Shown: positions 5,431 to 12,724, counted from the stretch's first letter. The stretch is DNA of 12,742 nucleotides from Ruminococcaceae bacterium UBA5904 (GCA_002431305.1 DJEG01000053.1:1-12742); one strand, 5' to 3'. A program made the numbers and translations. Notes: generated by a model not told the origin, from the sequence alone.

Positions 5431-6033
5431 TTATTCAACGCACGTTATTTCGAACAGAGCGGATTTCTCCACCTCGTTCGTATAACCTATATATACGACC
5501 TCAAATGTATATTTGCCCGGTTCTGACGGAGTTACATGTAGAATGTGTTTATCCGAATCGCCGGGAGCCGGATCTTCAGGCATCGGAATTACTTCACGGT
5601 CAATCTTTAATTTGTCGGAGCTCTCAGTTATCGGAATCAGTTTCCACCACGAACTAAACGGTCCGAATTTTAATTCCTGTCCGACGCGGAGCGTTACGGG
5701 GAATCCGCCGAGTTTTGCACAGTAACGAAGCAAAATTCTCGCGTCCGAGGCTGTTATTTTTCCGTCGAAATTTACATCCGCGTTTTTTTTCTGATAGTCC
5801 TCCAAATCTTCAAGTTTTGCAGAAAACCTTAACACATCGCGCGCAGCCACGGCATTACGTTCATAACTTACATGACTGTTATTAATTACTTTGTGTACAT
5901 ATCCCGGAAAAAGAGTCACTTCTACAGCATTGATTTTTTCCTGCCCATTTGCGGTAACAGAAACCGCGCCTGCCGGCAAAACCAAAGATATAACCGTCAA
6001 TACGGATAATATAATTGTAATAATACGTTTCAT
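5431..6033 (-). CDS. Secreted protein with partial dockerin and C-terminal beta domain
   Basis: A 200-residue protein from the chosen start. The ATG at 6042 would sit directly against the AAGGAG site (6043-6048) with no spacing, whereas the in-frame ATG at 6033 has 9 nt, so 6033 is used. A clear signal peptide follows (residues 1-23, ending AGAVSV). A dockerin-like region spans about residues 57-110. Its second calcium loop is intact (D86-x-N88-x-D90-G...D97, then ARILLRYCAKLGG), but the first has lost the acidic residues and keeps only the helix AARDVLRFSAKL. The rest is a beta-rich domain (RVGQELKFGPFSSWW to the end) with a GKYTFEVVY strand, like GKYIVNY in the paralogue. The role of that domain is unknown; a chagasin-like fold is a guess. 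Its own promoter, a 13-codon leader ORF and a hairpin precede it. Confidence 0.75.
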   Translation of the reverse strand: MKRIITIILSVLTVISLVLPAGAVSVTANGQEKINAVEVTLFPGYVHKVINNSHVSYERNAVAARDVLRFSAKLEDLEDYQKKNADVNFDGKITASDARILLRYCAKLGGFPVTLRVGQELKFGPFSSWWKLIPITESSDKLKIDREVIPMPEDPAPGDSDKHILHVTPSEPGKYTFEVVYIGYTNEVEKSALFEITCVE

Positions 6034-6046
6034 AAAGAACATCTCC

Positions 6047-6077
6047 TTAGCTTAAAAGTTTTTAATTAAAAAGCTAA
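6047..6077 (-). promoter_or_regulatory. 5' UTR hairpin abutting the ribosome site of the second dockerin gene
   Basis: TTAGCTT and AAGCTAA (6047-6053 with 6071-6077) form a perfect 7-bp stem with a 17-nt loop. In the minus-strand RNA its downstream arm overlaps the first bases of AAGGAG. Its upstream arm contains the TAG stop codon of the 13-codon leader ORF, so ribosomes ending on the leader would cover that arm. Confidence 0.4.
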
Positions 6078-6115
6078 ATACAGATCTTCGATTTTTTAGA
6101 ATGTCTGCAAAACAT
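6074..6115 (-). CDS. Possible 13-codon leader peptide upstream of the second dockerin gene
   Basis: ATG at 6115 opens a 13-residue ORF (MFCRHSKKSKICI, then TAG). A perfect GGAGG (6128-6124) is placed 8 nt upstream, a better ribosome site than many real genes here have. It lies about 20 nt after the predicted transcription start of the promoter at 6144-6172 and ends inside the 5' UTR hairpin. The GGAGG context (ACGGAGGA) is also found before the paralogous gene, where it directly drives that CDS. The ORF could therefore be a regulatory leader, or an accident left when the start codon moved. Confidence 0.35.
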   Translation of the reverse strand: MFCRHSKKSKICI

Positions 6116-6143
6116 TGTTCTGTCCTCCGTTTTTTGTAATTCC

Positions 6144-6172
6144 ATTGTATACAAAACGGGCAATGATGTAAA
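6144..6172 (-). promoter_or_regulatory. Sigma-A promoter of the second dockerin gene
   Basis: On the minus strand TTTACA (6172-6167), exactly 17 bp of spacer and TACAAT (6149-6144) match five of six bases in each box. Transcription should start near 6137, giving a 5' UTR of about 100 nt that includes the leader ORF and hairpin. Confidence 0.65.
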
Positions 6173-6184
6173 TATTTATTTCAC

Positions 6185-6285
6185 CATTGTAATTATTTTC
6201 GGTTAAATAAACATACGAACGAATGAAAAATTGCATATTTTACATAAAAACAAGGCAACATGCCGAAAATTTCAGCACATTGCCT
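6185..6285. repeat. 101-bp duplicated terminator/upstream unit, copy B
   Basis: Partner of 5323-5423 (89% identical, no gaps). It lies between the aminotransferase stop codon and the promoter of the second dockerin gene, and contains the terminator of the ior operon. Confidence 0.8.
6244..6285 (-). terminator. Terminator of the ior-aminotransferase operon
   Basis: Arms 6253-6263 and 6275-6285 give an 11-bp stem in the minus-strand RNA, including one U·G and one G·U pair that would be C-A mismatches on the other strand. It is followed by TTGTTTTTAT. This fixes its direction as minus. Confidence 0.75.
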
Positions 6286-6306
6286 GATTATGTTCAATTA
6301 TATCCG

Positions 6307-7497
6307 TTATTTTACAGCGTCGTCATACGCTTTTTTGAACGCGGGAATCGAGCGGACTATCATATCGTACGATACGCAGTACGAGGCTCTGACATATCCC
6401 GGACAGCCGAACGAATCGGCGGGGACAAGCAGAAGGTCATACTTTTTGCATATCTCGCTGAATGCGTTGTCGTCGCCGTCGGGAGCTTCTATAAACATAT
6501 AGAACGCGCCGTCGGGGCTTGCGCATTTGTAGCCGATATCCGTAAGCGATTTATAGAGATAATCCCTGTTCTTTCTGTACGCCTCAATGTCGGGACGGAC
6601 GGACGCGCACTTCTCGATAACGCGCTGGAAGAGCGACGGAGCGCACACAAAACCGCTGCACCTTGCCGCGCCCGCGACAGCCGCGTACAGACGCACGGAG
6701 TCGTCGGCTTCTTTCGGAACGAGGACGTAGCCGATACGCTCGCCGGGGAGCGAAAGCGACTTGCTGTACGAATAGCACACAACGGTGTTTTTATAGAACT
6801 TTGCGGTAAACGGAGTCGGAACAGAGGTAAAATTGAGCTCTCTGTACGGCTCGTCGGAAATAAGATAAACGGGATGGGAGAACTCCGCCGACTTCTTTTC
6901 AAGGAGCGCACCGAGCTTTTTAAGCGTATCCGCCGAATAAACCGTGCCGGACGGGTTATTGGGAGAATTTATAATAACCGCCTGAGTGTTTTCGGTTATC
7001 ATGTTTTCGAGTTCGTCAAAATTAATCTGAAAATGCTCCTTGTCCGCGCTTACGCATTTAAATGTAAGACCGTTTGACTCTGCAAAACATTTATACTCGG
7101 GGAAATACGGAGCGACTGCGATAAGCTCGCTTTTTTCATTCGCGCATAACGCTCTGAATACAGAGATAAGCGAAGCCGCCGCACCGCACGTAAGGTACAG
7201 TTCGCCCGCTTCGTACGAAGTGCCGAAACGCGAATTAAGGTCGTCCGCAATAGCTTTTCTCGCGCCGAAGTCGCCTGCCGCGCTGGTGTAGCCGTGAACG
7301 TCTATCGGGTCGCGCTCGTTTAATATATCGATAATCGCCGTCTTGACTTCTTCGGGCGCGGGAACGCTCGGATTGCCCAGCGAATAATCATATACGTTCT
7401 CCGATCCGACAACGGCTTTGCGCTGACTGCCGTACTCGAACAAATCTCTTATAGTCGAGCGGTTGCTGCCGTAAAAATAAAATTTTTCGTTTAACAC
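6307..7497 (-). CDS. PLP-dependent aminotransferase, class I/II (probably aromatic amino acids)
   Basis: A 396-residue cytoplasmic fold-type I aminotransferase of normal length. Visible landmarks are NSPNNPSGT (residues 177-185), SDEPY with D215 and Y218 contacting the pyridoxal ring, the Schiff-base lysine K246 in SYSKSLSLPGERIGY with R254, and the substrate carboxylate arginine R370 in VRASY. It should exchange an amino acid with 2-oxoglutarate to give a 2-oxoacid. The start codon is GTG, 2 bp after the iorB stop, with GGGGG about 9 nt upstream. The tight coupling to iorAB suggests that it supplies arylpyruvates from Trp, Phe or Tyr to that enzyme; substrate choice is inferred from context only. 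A terminator follows at 6244-6285. Confidence 0.88.
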   Translation of the reverse strand: MLNEKFYFYGSNRSTIRDLFEYGSQRKAVVGSENVYDYSLGNPSVPAPEEVKTAIIDILNERDPIDVHGYTSAAGDFGARKAIADDLNSRFGTSYEAGELYLTCGAAASLISVFRALCANEKSELIAVAPYFPEYKCFAESNGLTFKCVSADKEHFQINFDELENMITENTQAVIINSPNNPSGTVYSADTLKKLGALLEKKSAEFSHPVYLISDEPYRELNFTSVPTPFTAKFYKNTVVCYSYSKSLSLPGERIGYVLVPKEADDSVRLYAAVAGAARCSGFVCAPSLFQRVIEKCASVRPDIEAYRKNRDYLYKSLTDIGYKCASPDGAFYMFIEAPDGDDNAFSEICKKYDLLLVPADSFGCPGYVRASYCVSYDMIVRSIPAFKKAYDDAVK

Positions 7498-7499
7498 TT

Positions 7500-8078
7500 T
7501 TATGCCCCCTGATGCTCAAAGCCCGCTTTGAACGCCTTGAGATTTATATCGAGAATCTTTTCGGGAAGAACCTCTTTCAAAACTTCCTCCCAGTCTATAT
7601 CGGTCATACCCGTAGCCTTTATCATCGCGCCGAGCAGAACGATATTCATACATCTCGCATTGCCCAATTCAACCGCGATATGACCCGCGTCGAGAACAAC
7701 GGTCTTAAAATTTTTCTGCATGGCTTCAACCGTTCCCTTGGGGTATTCGCAAGCGCCCGAGGCTACGCTCATGGGTACTATTTCGTAATCGTTGATAACA
7801 GCGGTACCGTCCTTTTTAAGGAAATGCGCGTATCTGACGGCTTCCATTTTTTCAAACGAGATAAGCATATCGGCCTGTCCCTCGCCTATAATCGGTGAGT
7901 AAACCTTATCGCCGTAACGAATCTGAGTTGAAACGCTTCCTCCGCGCTGGCTCATACCGTGAACCTCGCTCATTTTAACGTCGTAACCCGCCTTGATAAG
8001 TCCGCGGGTGAGTATCTTGCTGACGAGGATAGCTCCCTGTCCTCCGACTCCTACTATAAGTAAGCTTCTTACCGGCAT
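7500..8078 (-). CDS. iorB: Indolepyruvate:ferredoxin oxidoreductase, beta subunit
   Basis: A 192-residue subunit of the 2-oxoacid:acceptor oxidoreductase gamma/beta type. The N-terminal VGVGGQGAILVSKIL (from residue 10) and the HGMSQRGGSV motif (residues 40-49) are diagnostic. With IorA it converts aryl-2-oxoacids and CoA to aryl-acetyl-CoA, CO2 and reduced ferredoxin in the cytoplasm. A start at 8099 is possible but would overlap iorA by 20 bp. The ATG at 8078 has GGAGGAG about 7 nt upstream and lies 1 bp after the iorA stop, so it is chosen. Translational coupling with both neighbours is likely. Confidence 0.92.
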   Translation of the reverse strand: MPVRSLLIVGVGGQGAILVSKILTRGLIKAGYDVKMSEVHGMSQRGGSVSTQIRYGDKVYSPIIGEGQADMLISFEKMEAVRYAHFLKKDGTAVINDYEIVPMSVASGACEYPKGTVEAMQKNFKTVVLDAGHIAVELGNARCMNIVLLGAMIKATGMTDIDWEEVLKEVLPEKILDINLKAFKAGFEHQGA

Positions 8079-8079
8079 C

Positions 8080-9828
8080 TTATTTCTCCTCCTTTTCAAT
8101 CGCGCCGAACGGGCATACCTGATTGCATACCGTACAGCCTACGCAGAGCGTTCTGTCAATATCGGCTTTGCCGTCCTTCATTGAAATCGCGGGACAGCCG
8201 ACTTTCAGGCACTTTTTACAGCTTCTGCATTTATCTGTATTTACATGGCACATACCAATGTCGTGTTTGACTTTCTTAAGGAGAAGGCACGGTCTGCGTG
8301 TGATAATCGCCGCAGGAACCTCGCTCGCGAGCGCGTCGTTTACAGCCTTTTCCATGGCGGTAAGATCCTGCGGGTCAACGATTATAACATTCTGATACCC
8401 CATAGCCTCGAGAATTTTTTCGGGTCTGATAGCGGGAGCGGGTTCGCCCATGAGCGTCTCGCCGCTGCCGGGGTTGTCCTGCTGACCCGTCATGCCGGTA
8501 ATCGAGTTATCAAGAATACATGGGATGATGCGTCCCTTATTATAAATAATCTCCGCCGCGCCCGTCATTCCCGAATGGAAGAACGTCGAGTCACCGACTA
8601 TTCCGAATACTTTTTTATCATTCTCGCCCATGACCTCGAACGCCTTTGAAATACCCATGCCGACGCTCAAACCGCCGCCCATGCATACGCACGTATCCGT
8701 AGCGTTAAGGGGCTTCGCGCTGCCGAGGGTGTAGCATCCGATATCACCGGAGATAACGTAGTTTCTGCCCTTGCCGAGGGTGTAGAAAAATCCTCTGTGC
8801 GGGCATCCGGGACAGAGCACGGGAGGTCTGCCGACAGCCTTTACGTCAAGAACGGTAAACTCTGCTTTTTTGCCGAAAATGCACTCGTTTAATATCTGAG
8901 GATTAAGCTCGTACATGTTCGGAACAACGTCCTTGCCGATACAGTCGATACCGGCGGCTTTAATCTGTTCCTCCATGAACGGCTCAAGCTCTTCGATAAC
9001 ATAGAGCTTCTTTACCTTTGAAGCAAAATCCTTAATAAGATTCATAGGCATGGGATATGTAAATCCTAACTTAAGGAACGACGTGTCCTCGGGGAAAACT
9101 TCCTTTGCGTACTGATACGCGACGCCCGCAGTGATAACGCCGACCTCCGAGCCGTTCATTTCGACCTTATTAAGTTTCGACGTGCAGGCAAACTCAGCCA
9201 TATCCTTTAACTTCTGTTCGAGAACAGGGTGATGCGCCATTGCGTTCGCGGGGGTGGAAACGAACTTTGTCGGATCCTTTTTATATCCTTCATATTTAAA
9301 ATCATATCTCTCGCCGGGCTCTACAAGACTCTTCGAATGACATACTCTCGTAGTGACTCTGAAAAGTACGGGGATGTCGAATTTCTCGCTGATCTCGTAC
9401 GCCTCTTTAATAAAATCCTTGCACTCCTGCGAATCCGACGGCTCTATCATAGCCATCTTCGCGCTCTTTGCATAGTAACGGTTGTCCTGCTCGTTCTGGG
9501 ATGAATGCATCGACGGGTCGTCCGCGCTTATAATTACGAATCCCCTGCCGATACCGTTGTACGTCGCGGTAAAAATCGGGTCTGCCGCCACGTTCATTCC
9601 GACGTGTTTCATCGCGCAGACTGAGCGCACTCCGCCGATTGACGCGCCGTACGCGACTTCAGTCGCTACCTTTTCGTTGGGCGCCCACTCGCAGTAAACG
9701 TCCTTATATTTCGGAAGATTTTCGAAAATCTCCGTGCTGGGTGTTCCGGGGTATGCGGAGCCTACCTTGACTCCCGCTTCCCACAGACCGAGAGCCGCCG
9801 CCTCGTTGCCGGACATAAGCTGTTTCAT
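8080..9828 (-). CDS. iorA: Indolepyruvate:ferredoxin oxidoreductase, alpha subunit
   Basis: A 582-residue catalytic subunit of normal length. The pyrimidine-binding domain begins with SGNEAAALGLWEAGV and YPGTPSTEI. The thiamine diphosphate part shows CPGCPHR (residues 339-345), GDIGCYTLG, GDSTFFHSG (from 412) and DNSITGMTG (440-448). Two C-terminal ferredoxin-type clusters follow: C534-x2-C537-x2-C540-x4-C545 and C562-x2-C565-x2-C568-x3-C572. It decarboxylates indole-, phenyl- or hydroxyphenylpyruvate and passes electrons to ferredoxin, as in amino-acid-fermenting anaerobes. The start is supported by AAAGGTGAT 8 nt upstream, and a good promoter lies at 9871-9899. It is the first gene of the iorA-iorB-aminotransferase operon. 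No aryl-CoA ligase, the usual partner in some species, is present here. Confidence 0.95.
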   Translation of the reverse strand: MKQLMSGNEAAALGLWEAGVKVGSAYPGTPSTEIFENLPKYKDVYCEWAPNEKVATEVAYGASIGGVRSVCAMKHVGMNVAADPIFTATYNGIGRGFVIISADDPSMHSSQNEQDNRYYAKSAKMAMIEPSDSQECKDFIKEAYEISEKFDIPVLFRVTTRVCHSKSLVEPGERYDFKYEGYKKDPTKFVSTPANAMAHHPVLEQKLKDMAEFACTSKLNKVEMNGSEVGVITAGVAYQYAKEVFPEDTSFLKLGFTYPMPMNLIKDFASKVKKLYVIEELEPFMEEQIKAAGIDCIGKDVVPNMYELNPQILNECIFGKKAEFTVLDVKAVGRPPVLCPGCPHRGFFYTLGKGRNYVISGDIGCYTLGSAKPLNATDTCVCMGGGLSVGMGISKAFEVMGENDKKVFGIVGDSTFFHSGMTGAAEIIYNKGRIIPCILDNSITGMTGQQDNPGSGETLMGEPAPAIRPEKILEAMGYQNVIIVDPQDLTAMEKAVNDALASEVPAAIITRRPCLLLKKVKHDIGMCHVNTDKCRSCKKCLKVGCPAISMKDGKADIDRTLCVGCTVCNQVCPFGAIEKEEK

Positions 9829-9870
9829 AATATATCACCTTTTCCGTATTTTCTTACATAATTATATATT

Positions 9871-9899
9871 ATTATAGCATGCCCGTACACGTAATACAA
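9871..9899 (-). promoter_or_regulatory. Sigma-A promoter of the ior operon
   Basis: On the minus strand TTGTAT (9899-9894), exactly 17 bp and a perfect TATAAT (9876-9871) lie about 45 bp before the iorA start codon. No clear operator or riboswitch was seen in the short 5' UTR. Confidence 0.7.
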
Positions 9900-9940
9900 T
9901 GTAAATTTTTTATTCCTATATGAGTCAAATTTTGTGAACG

Positions 9941-9969
9941 TTGACACGATTTTCATTGTTTTTTAACTT
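9941..9969 (+). promoter_or_regulatory. Probable promoter of the DUF2207-kinase-rpe cluster
   Basis: A perfect TTGACA (9941-9946) is followed after 17 bp by a poor -10, TAACTT (9964-9969). It lies about 40 bp before the start codon at 10011 and diverges from the ior promoter, with about 40 bp between the two. Confidence 0.45.
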
Positions 9970-10010
9970 TAAATATGTTATTATTAAGAAGAAGGTGCTG
10001 AAGATTTTTT

Positions 10011-11417
10011 ATGAAAAAACTGATTATATATATTTTCGCCGTCGTTTCGCTGATGTCCGCTTTTATTTTAAGCGCGTCAGCAGCCGGCACATATTCGATA
10101 AAAAACGTTAATATAACCGCCGAACCGCAGATGAACGGCGACGCGTCGGTCATGAGCGAATGGACGGTTGAATTCGGCGCAGAGCGAAGCGACGGTTTCG
10201 AGCTTGAGATTCCGATTCCCGATGACGCCGAGTATAAATTTACGTCCGTAGATAATATTTCCGCCGACATCGATTCGTCAAACGTTCCGCTGAGCGCGGA
10301 GGCGTCGACCGACATTGACGGCGGGTACGCGGATTATACGTATACGCTGAGCGAATCGGACTCCGCGATAAAAGTAAAGTGGAACCTTAAATGTTTCGGC
10401 GAAACGCACGTTTTCAGGCTCTCCTACACTCTTTCCTCGGTCGTAAAAAATATTGACTCGCAAAACGTTTTTTACTGCAATTACATTCCCGAATCGATTT
10501 CGCCCATGTGCGAAAACGCATCGATAACGGTAAAACTCCCGTCGGACTGCTCGGGCAAAGACGTCGGACTTTTAACATCTAACAATTATAAGTGCACGAG
10601 GGACAAAACCTCCGTAACCTTCACGGGCGGAAAAACACCGGGCGGAGCGTTTATCGGCATTTCGATTCCGTCGGACAAGTTTACGTCTCTTCAGACATAC
10701 ACAACCTCCCCCGAGGGCTGGACGGCGGGCAGAATAATTCTGCTAATTTTCGCGTGCGCGCTCGCACTGACGGCAATACTCTGTCTTATATTCTCAAAAC
10801 GCATAATGATATCTTCATTCAGACGTTCGTGCCGTAAGAATTCGTATATAGAACCGAGCGACAAGGCGATTGAATCCGTCATGCAGTCGCTGAGCGCCGC
10901 CGAGATTCTGAAAACAACGTCGTTATCCGTTTACAATGAGGCTGATTTGTTCATTTATACCGTTTTACAGCTGGCGCAGAGGGGCGTTCTGATTAAACAC
11001 AAAGGAGCTGTTCTCCCGTCGGGCGAGGGCGGAAAACTTAAAAAACACGAGGAAAAAGCGCTGAGCTTTTTCACCGATGAAAAAACAAAATCAAGCGCGG
11101 ACTTCTATCGTTTTATCAATAAATTCAACAGAAAAGTAAAAGGCGTTTCGCCGTTTTCCTGTCTTAATAAAACGAAGCGTGAACTTTGCAGAAAATGCTT
11201 TGAAATCGAATCGACAGCCGAAACTTACGACGGCATCGTAGGCTCGTCGATAAGCGAGGACGTTTTTAAAACCGGCAAAATTTCCGACGCGGATCTTGTC
11301 AGATTCATGTTCAGGGAAAACAACGGAAAAAATCACGTCTCGAACGGACTTTTCGCATTCAGAGAGGTCTACGAGGACGGTTTTGAAGAAATATTAAAAG
11401 AGAAAAAACACGGATAA
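10011..11417 (+). CDS. DUF2207-like membrane protein
   Basis: A 468-residue protein. Residues 1-25 are a signal peptide (ending SASAAG). Residues 26-235 form an extracellular beta-rich domain that starts with YSIKNVNITAEPQMNGDASVMSEWTVEF, the layout of the DUF2207 N-terminal domain. A single membrane helix follows (about 241-262) and then a basic cytoplasmic region (263-468) with helical segments such as SLSAAEILKTTSLSVYNEADLFIYTVLQLAQRGVL, also DUF2207-like. Family members are often about 550-600 residues and many carry a second membrane hairpin, so this one is short. The function is unknown; the topology fits an envelope sensor or scaffold. Translation starts weakly: AAGGTG is about 15 nt from the ATG. 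It is the first gene of a three-gene cluster and ends 12 bp before the kinase-like gene. Confidence 0.7.
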   Translation: MKKLIIYIFAVVSLMSAFILSASAAGTYSIKNVNITAEPQMNGDASVMSEWTVEFGAERSDGFELEIPIPDDAEYKFTSVDNISADIDSSNVPLSAEASTDIDGGYADYTYTLSESDSAIKVKWNLKCFGETHVFRLSYTLSSVVKNIDSQNVFYCNYIPESISPMCENASITVKLPSDCSGKDVGLLTSNNYKCTRDKTSVTFTGGKTPGGAFIGISIPSDKFTSLQTYTTSPEGWTAGRIILLIFACALALTAILCLIFSKRIMISSFRRSCRKNSYIEPSDKAIESVMQSLSAAEILKTTSLSVYNEADLFIYTVLQLAQRGVLIKHKGAVLPSGEGGKLKKHEEKALSFFTDEKTKSSADFYRFINKFNRKVKGVSPFSCLNKTKRELCRKCFEIESTAETYDGIVGSSISEDVFKTGKISDADLVRFMFRENNGKNHVSNGLFAFREVYEDGFEEILKEKKHG

Positions 11418-11429
11418 GGGGCGTTAAAA

Positions 11430-12023
11430 ATGAAAAAATATGTTGTGGCTCTCATTCACGAATACGGTTCGTCGGGCAGACTTATAGGCAAAAAACTGTC
11501 CGAAAAGCTCGGTATAGGCTATTACGACAAAGAAATTCTTGCTCTGCTTACAAAGAAAAAGGGCATATCCCCTCAGGCGGCGGAGGAACTTGACGAAAAA
11601 AGAACATCGAGCTTCCTCTACTCCGTATTTTCCGCCTCGCAGACGCGCCCGCTCAACGACGAGGTGTTCATTGCAAAAGCGGATATTATAAAGGAGCTTG
11701 CCGACGAAAAATCGCCGTGCGTTATCATAGGTTCATGCTGTGACTACATACTCTCCGGAAGGGACGACGTTATAAAGGTATTCATTCACGCGCCGTTTGA
11801 AAAGAGAAACGAGCGCCTTGCAAACGAATTGAAAGAAAAAAGCGCTAACACACCCGGAATTCTTAAAAAAAAGGACAAACAGAGAGCGGACTACTACAAT
11901 CACTTCACGTTCAATAAGTGGGGCGACATGAAAAATTACGATTTGTGCATAAACAGCGAAATAGGCACCGACACCGCCGTAGATTTGATTGCCGCCGTGA
12001 TAGGCGATATGTTTAAAGATTAA
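11430..12023 (+). CDS. Cytidylate kinase-like protein with altered P-loop region
   Basis: A 197-residue protein of the cytidylate-kinase-like (Cytidylate_kin2) group common in Clostridia. It keeps the family's order of motifs: an N-terminal EYGSSGRLIGKKLSEKLG nucleotide loop (residues 11-28), the helix KADIIKELA, CVIIGSCCDYIL (97-108), VFIHAPFEKRNERL, and KKDKQRADYYNHFTFNKWGD (147-166). As I recall it, the usual family form is 'ISREYGSGGREIG' and 'VIVGRCADYIL'. Here H10 stands for the first Arg, S15 for Gly and S102 for the Arg of GRCADYIL. Real nucleotide kinase activity is therefore uncertain, and the family's substrate is not well established. AAGGGG lies 9 nt before the ATG. It sits 14 bp upstream of rpe. 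Confidence 0.75.
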   Translation: MKKYVVALIHEYGSSGRLIGKKLSEKLGIGYYDKEILALLTKKKGISPQAAEELDEKRTSSFLYSVFSASQTRPLNDEVFIAKADIIKELADEKSPCVIIGSCCDYILSGRDDVIKVFIHAPFEKRNERLANELKEKSANTPGILKKKDKQRADYYNHFTFNKWGDMKNYDLCINSEIGTDTAVDLIAAVIGDMFKD

Positions 12024-12037
12024 GGGGTTTTACATTT

Positions 12038-12688
12038 ATGAATTATATATCACCGTCGATACTCTCAGCTGATTTTTCGCGCCTGGGAGAGGAGATTTCA
12101 AACATATCAGCCGCGGGCGCGGACATGATACATATTGACGTAATGGACGGCATGTTCGTACCTAATATTACACTCGGCGCACCGATTGTCAAATCTGTCA
12201 GAAAATGCTCGGATAAGATTTTCGACGTTCATTTAATGATAAACGAGCCGATAAGATACGTTGAGGATTTTGCAAAAGCCGGCGCGGACATTATATGTTT
12301 TCATATAGAGGCGTCGTCCGACGTCGAAGCAACTGTCGGCAAAATAATTTCGCTGGGCAAAAAGCCCGCAATAGCATTAAAACCGGGAACAAAAGCCGAA
12401 GAAGTGTTCAAATATCTCGATAAACTTTACATGGTTCTCGTGATGACGGTCGAACCCGGATTCGGCGGTCAGAGCTTCATGCCCGACATGATGGATAAGG
12501 TTAAAACCGTGAGAGACGAATGCAAAAAAAGAAACCTCGATATGAGAATCGAGGTCGACGGCGGAATCAGCGATAAAACAGCACCCGAAGCCGTTAGGGC
12601 GGGCGCGGATGTCCTCGTCGCGGGAAGCTATATTTTCTCCGCCGAGGACAGAAAAGAAGCTGTGGAAAAATTAAAAAACGCGAAGTAA
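12038..12688 (+). CDS. rpe: Ribulose-phosphate 3-epimerase
   Basis: A 216-residue TIM-barrel enzyme of normal length that interconverts D-ribulose 5-phosphate and D-xylulose 5-phosphate in the pentose phosphate pathway. All landmarks are present: SPSILSADFSRLGEE (residues 5-19), IHIDVMDGMFVPN with H32 and D34, VHLM with H65, MTVEPGFGGQSF (136-147) and EVDGGI with D174. H32, D34, H65 and D174 are the expected metal ligands, and D34 and D174 the acid/base pair. AAGGGG lies 10 nt before the ATG. It is last in the cluster and is followed by a weak AT-rich hairpin. Confidence 0.97.
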   Translation: MNYISPSILSADFSRLGEEISNISAAGADMIHIDVMDGMFVPNITLGAPIVKSVRKCSDKIFDVHLMINEPIRYVEDFAKAGADIICFHIEASSDVEATVGKIISLGKKPAIALKPGTKAEEVFKYLDKLYMVLVMTVEPGFGGQSFMPDMMDKVKTVRDECKKRNLDMRIEVDGGISDKTAPEAVRAGADVLVAGSYIFSAEDRKEAVEKLKNAK

Positions 12689-12707
12689 ACAATGATTTAT
12701 TGTTTTT
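12687..12707 (+). terminator. Weak AT-rich hairpin after rpe
   Basis: AAACAAT (12687-12693) pairs with ATTGTTT (12699-12705) around a 5-nt loop and runs into TTAAATG. The first arm overlaps the rpe stop codon. The stem is short and AT-rich, so termination would be inefficient. Confidence 0.4.
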
Positions 12708-12724
12708 AAATGTAAACAATCTTT

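Noticed and set aside
6185..6285. Insertion sequence end or mobile element (101-bp unit).
   Set aside because: No terminal inverted repeats or target duplication; position and content fit a tandem duplication of terminator plus upstream region.
6223..7077. Long plus-strand ORF of 284 codons opposite the aminotransferase.
   Set aside because: It is antisense to a clear aminotransferase with all catalytic motifs, has no ribosome site and no recognisable protein character; a shadow of codon bias.
9829..10010. Riboswitch or tRNA in the divergent ior/DUF2207 intergenic region.
   Set aside because: The 182 bp hold two promoters and AT-rich DNA only; no stable conserved structure or tRNA-like cloverleaf was found.
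9953..10315. Minus-strand ORF overlapping the start of the DUF2207-like gene.
   Set aside because: It runs through the promoter and antisense to the signal peptide region of a well-supported gene, and is low-complexity Ser/Ala/Ile.
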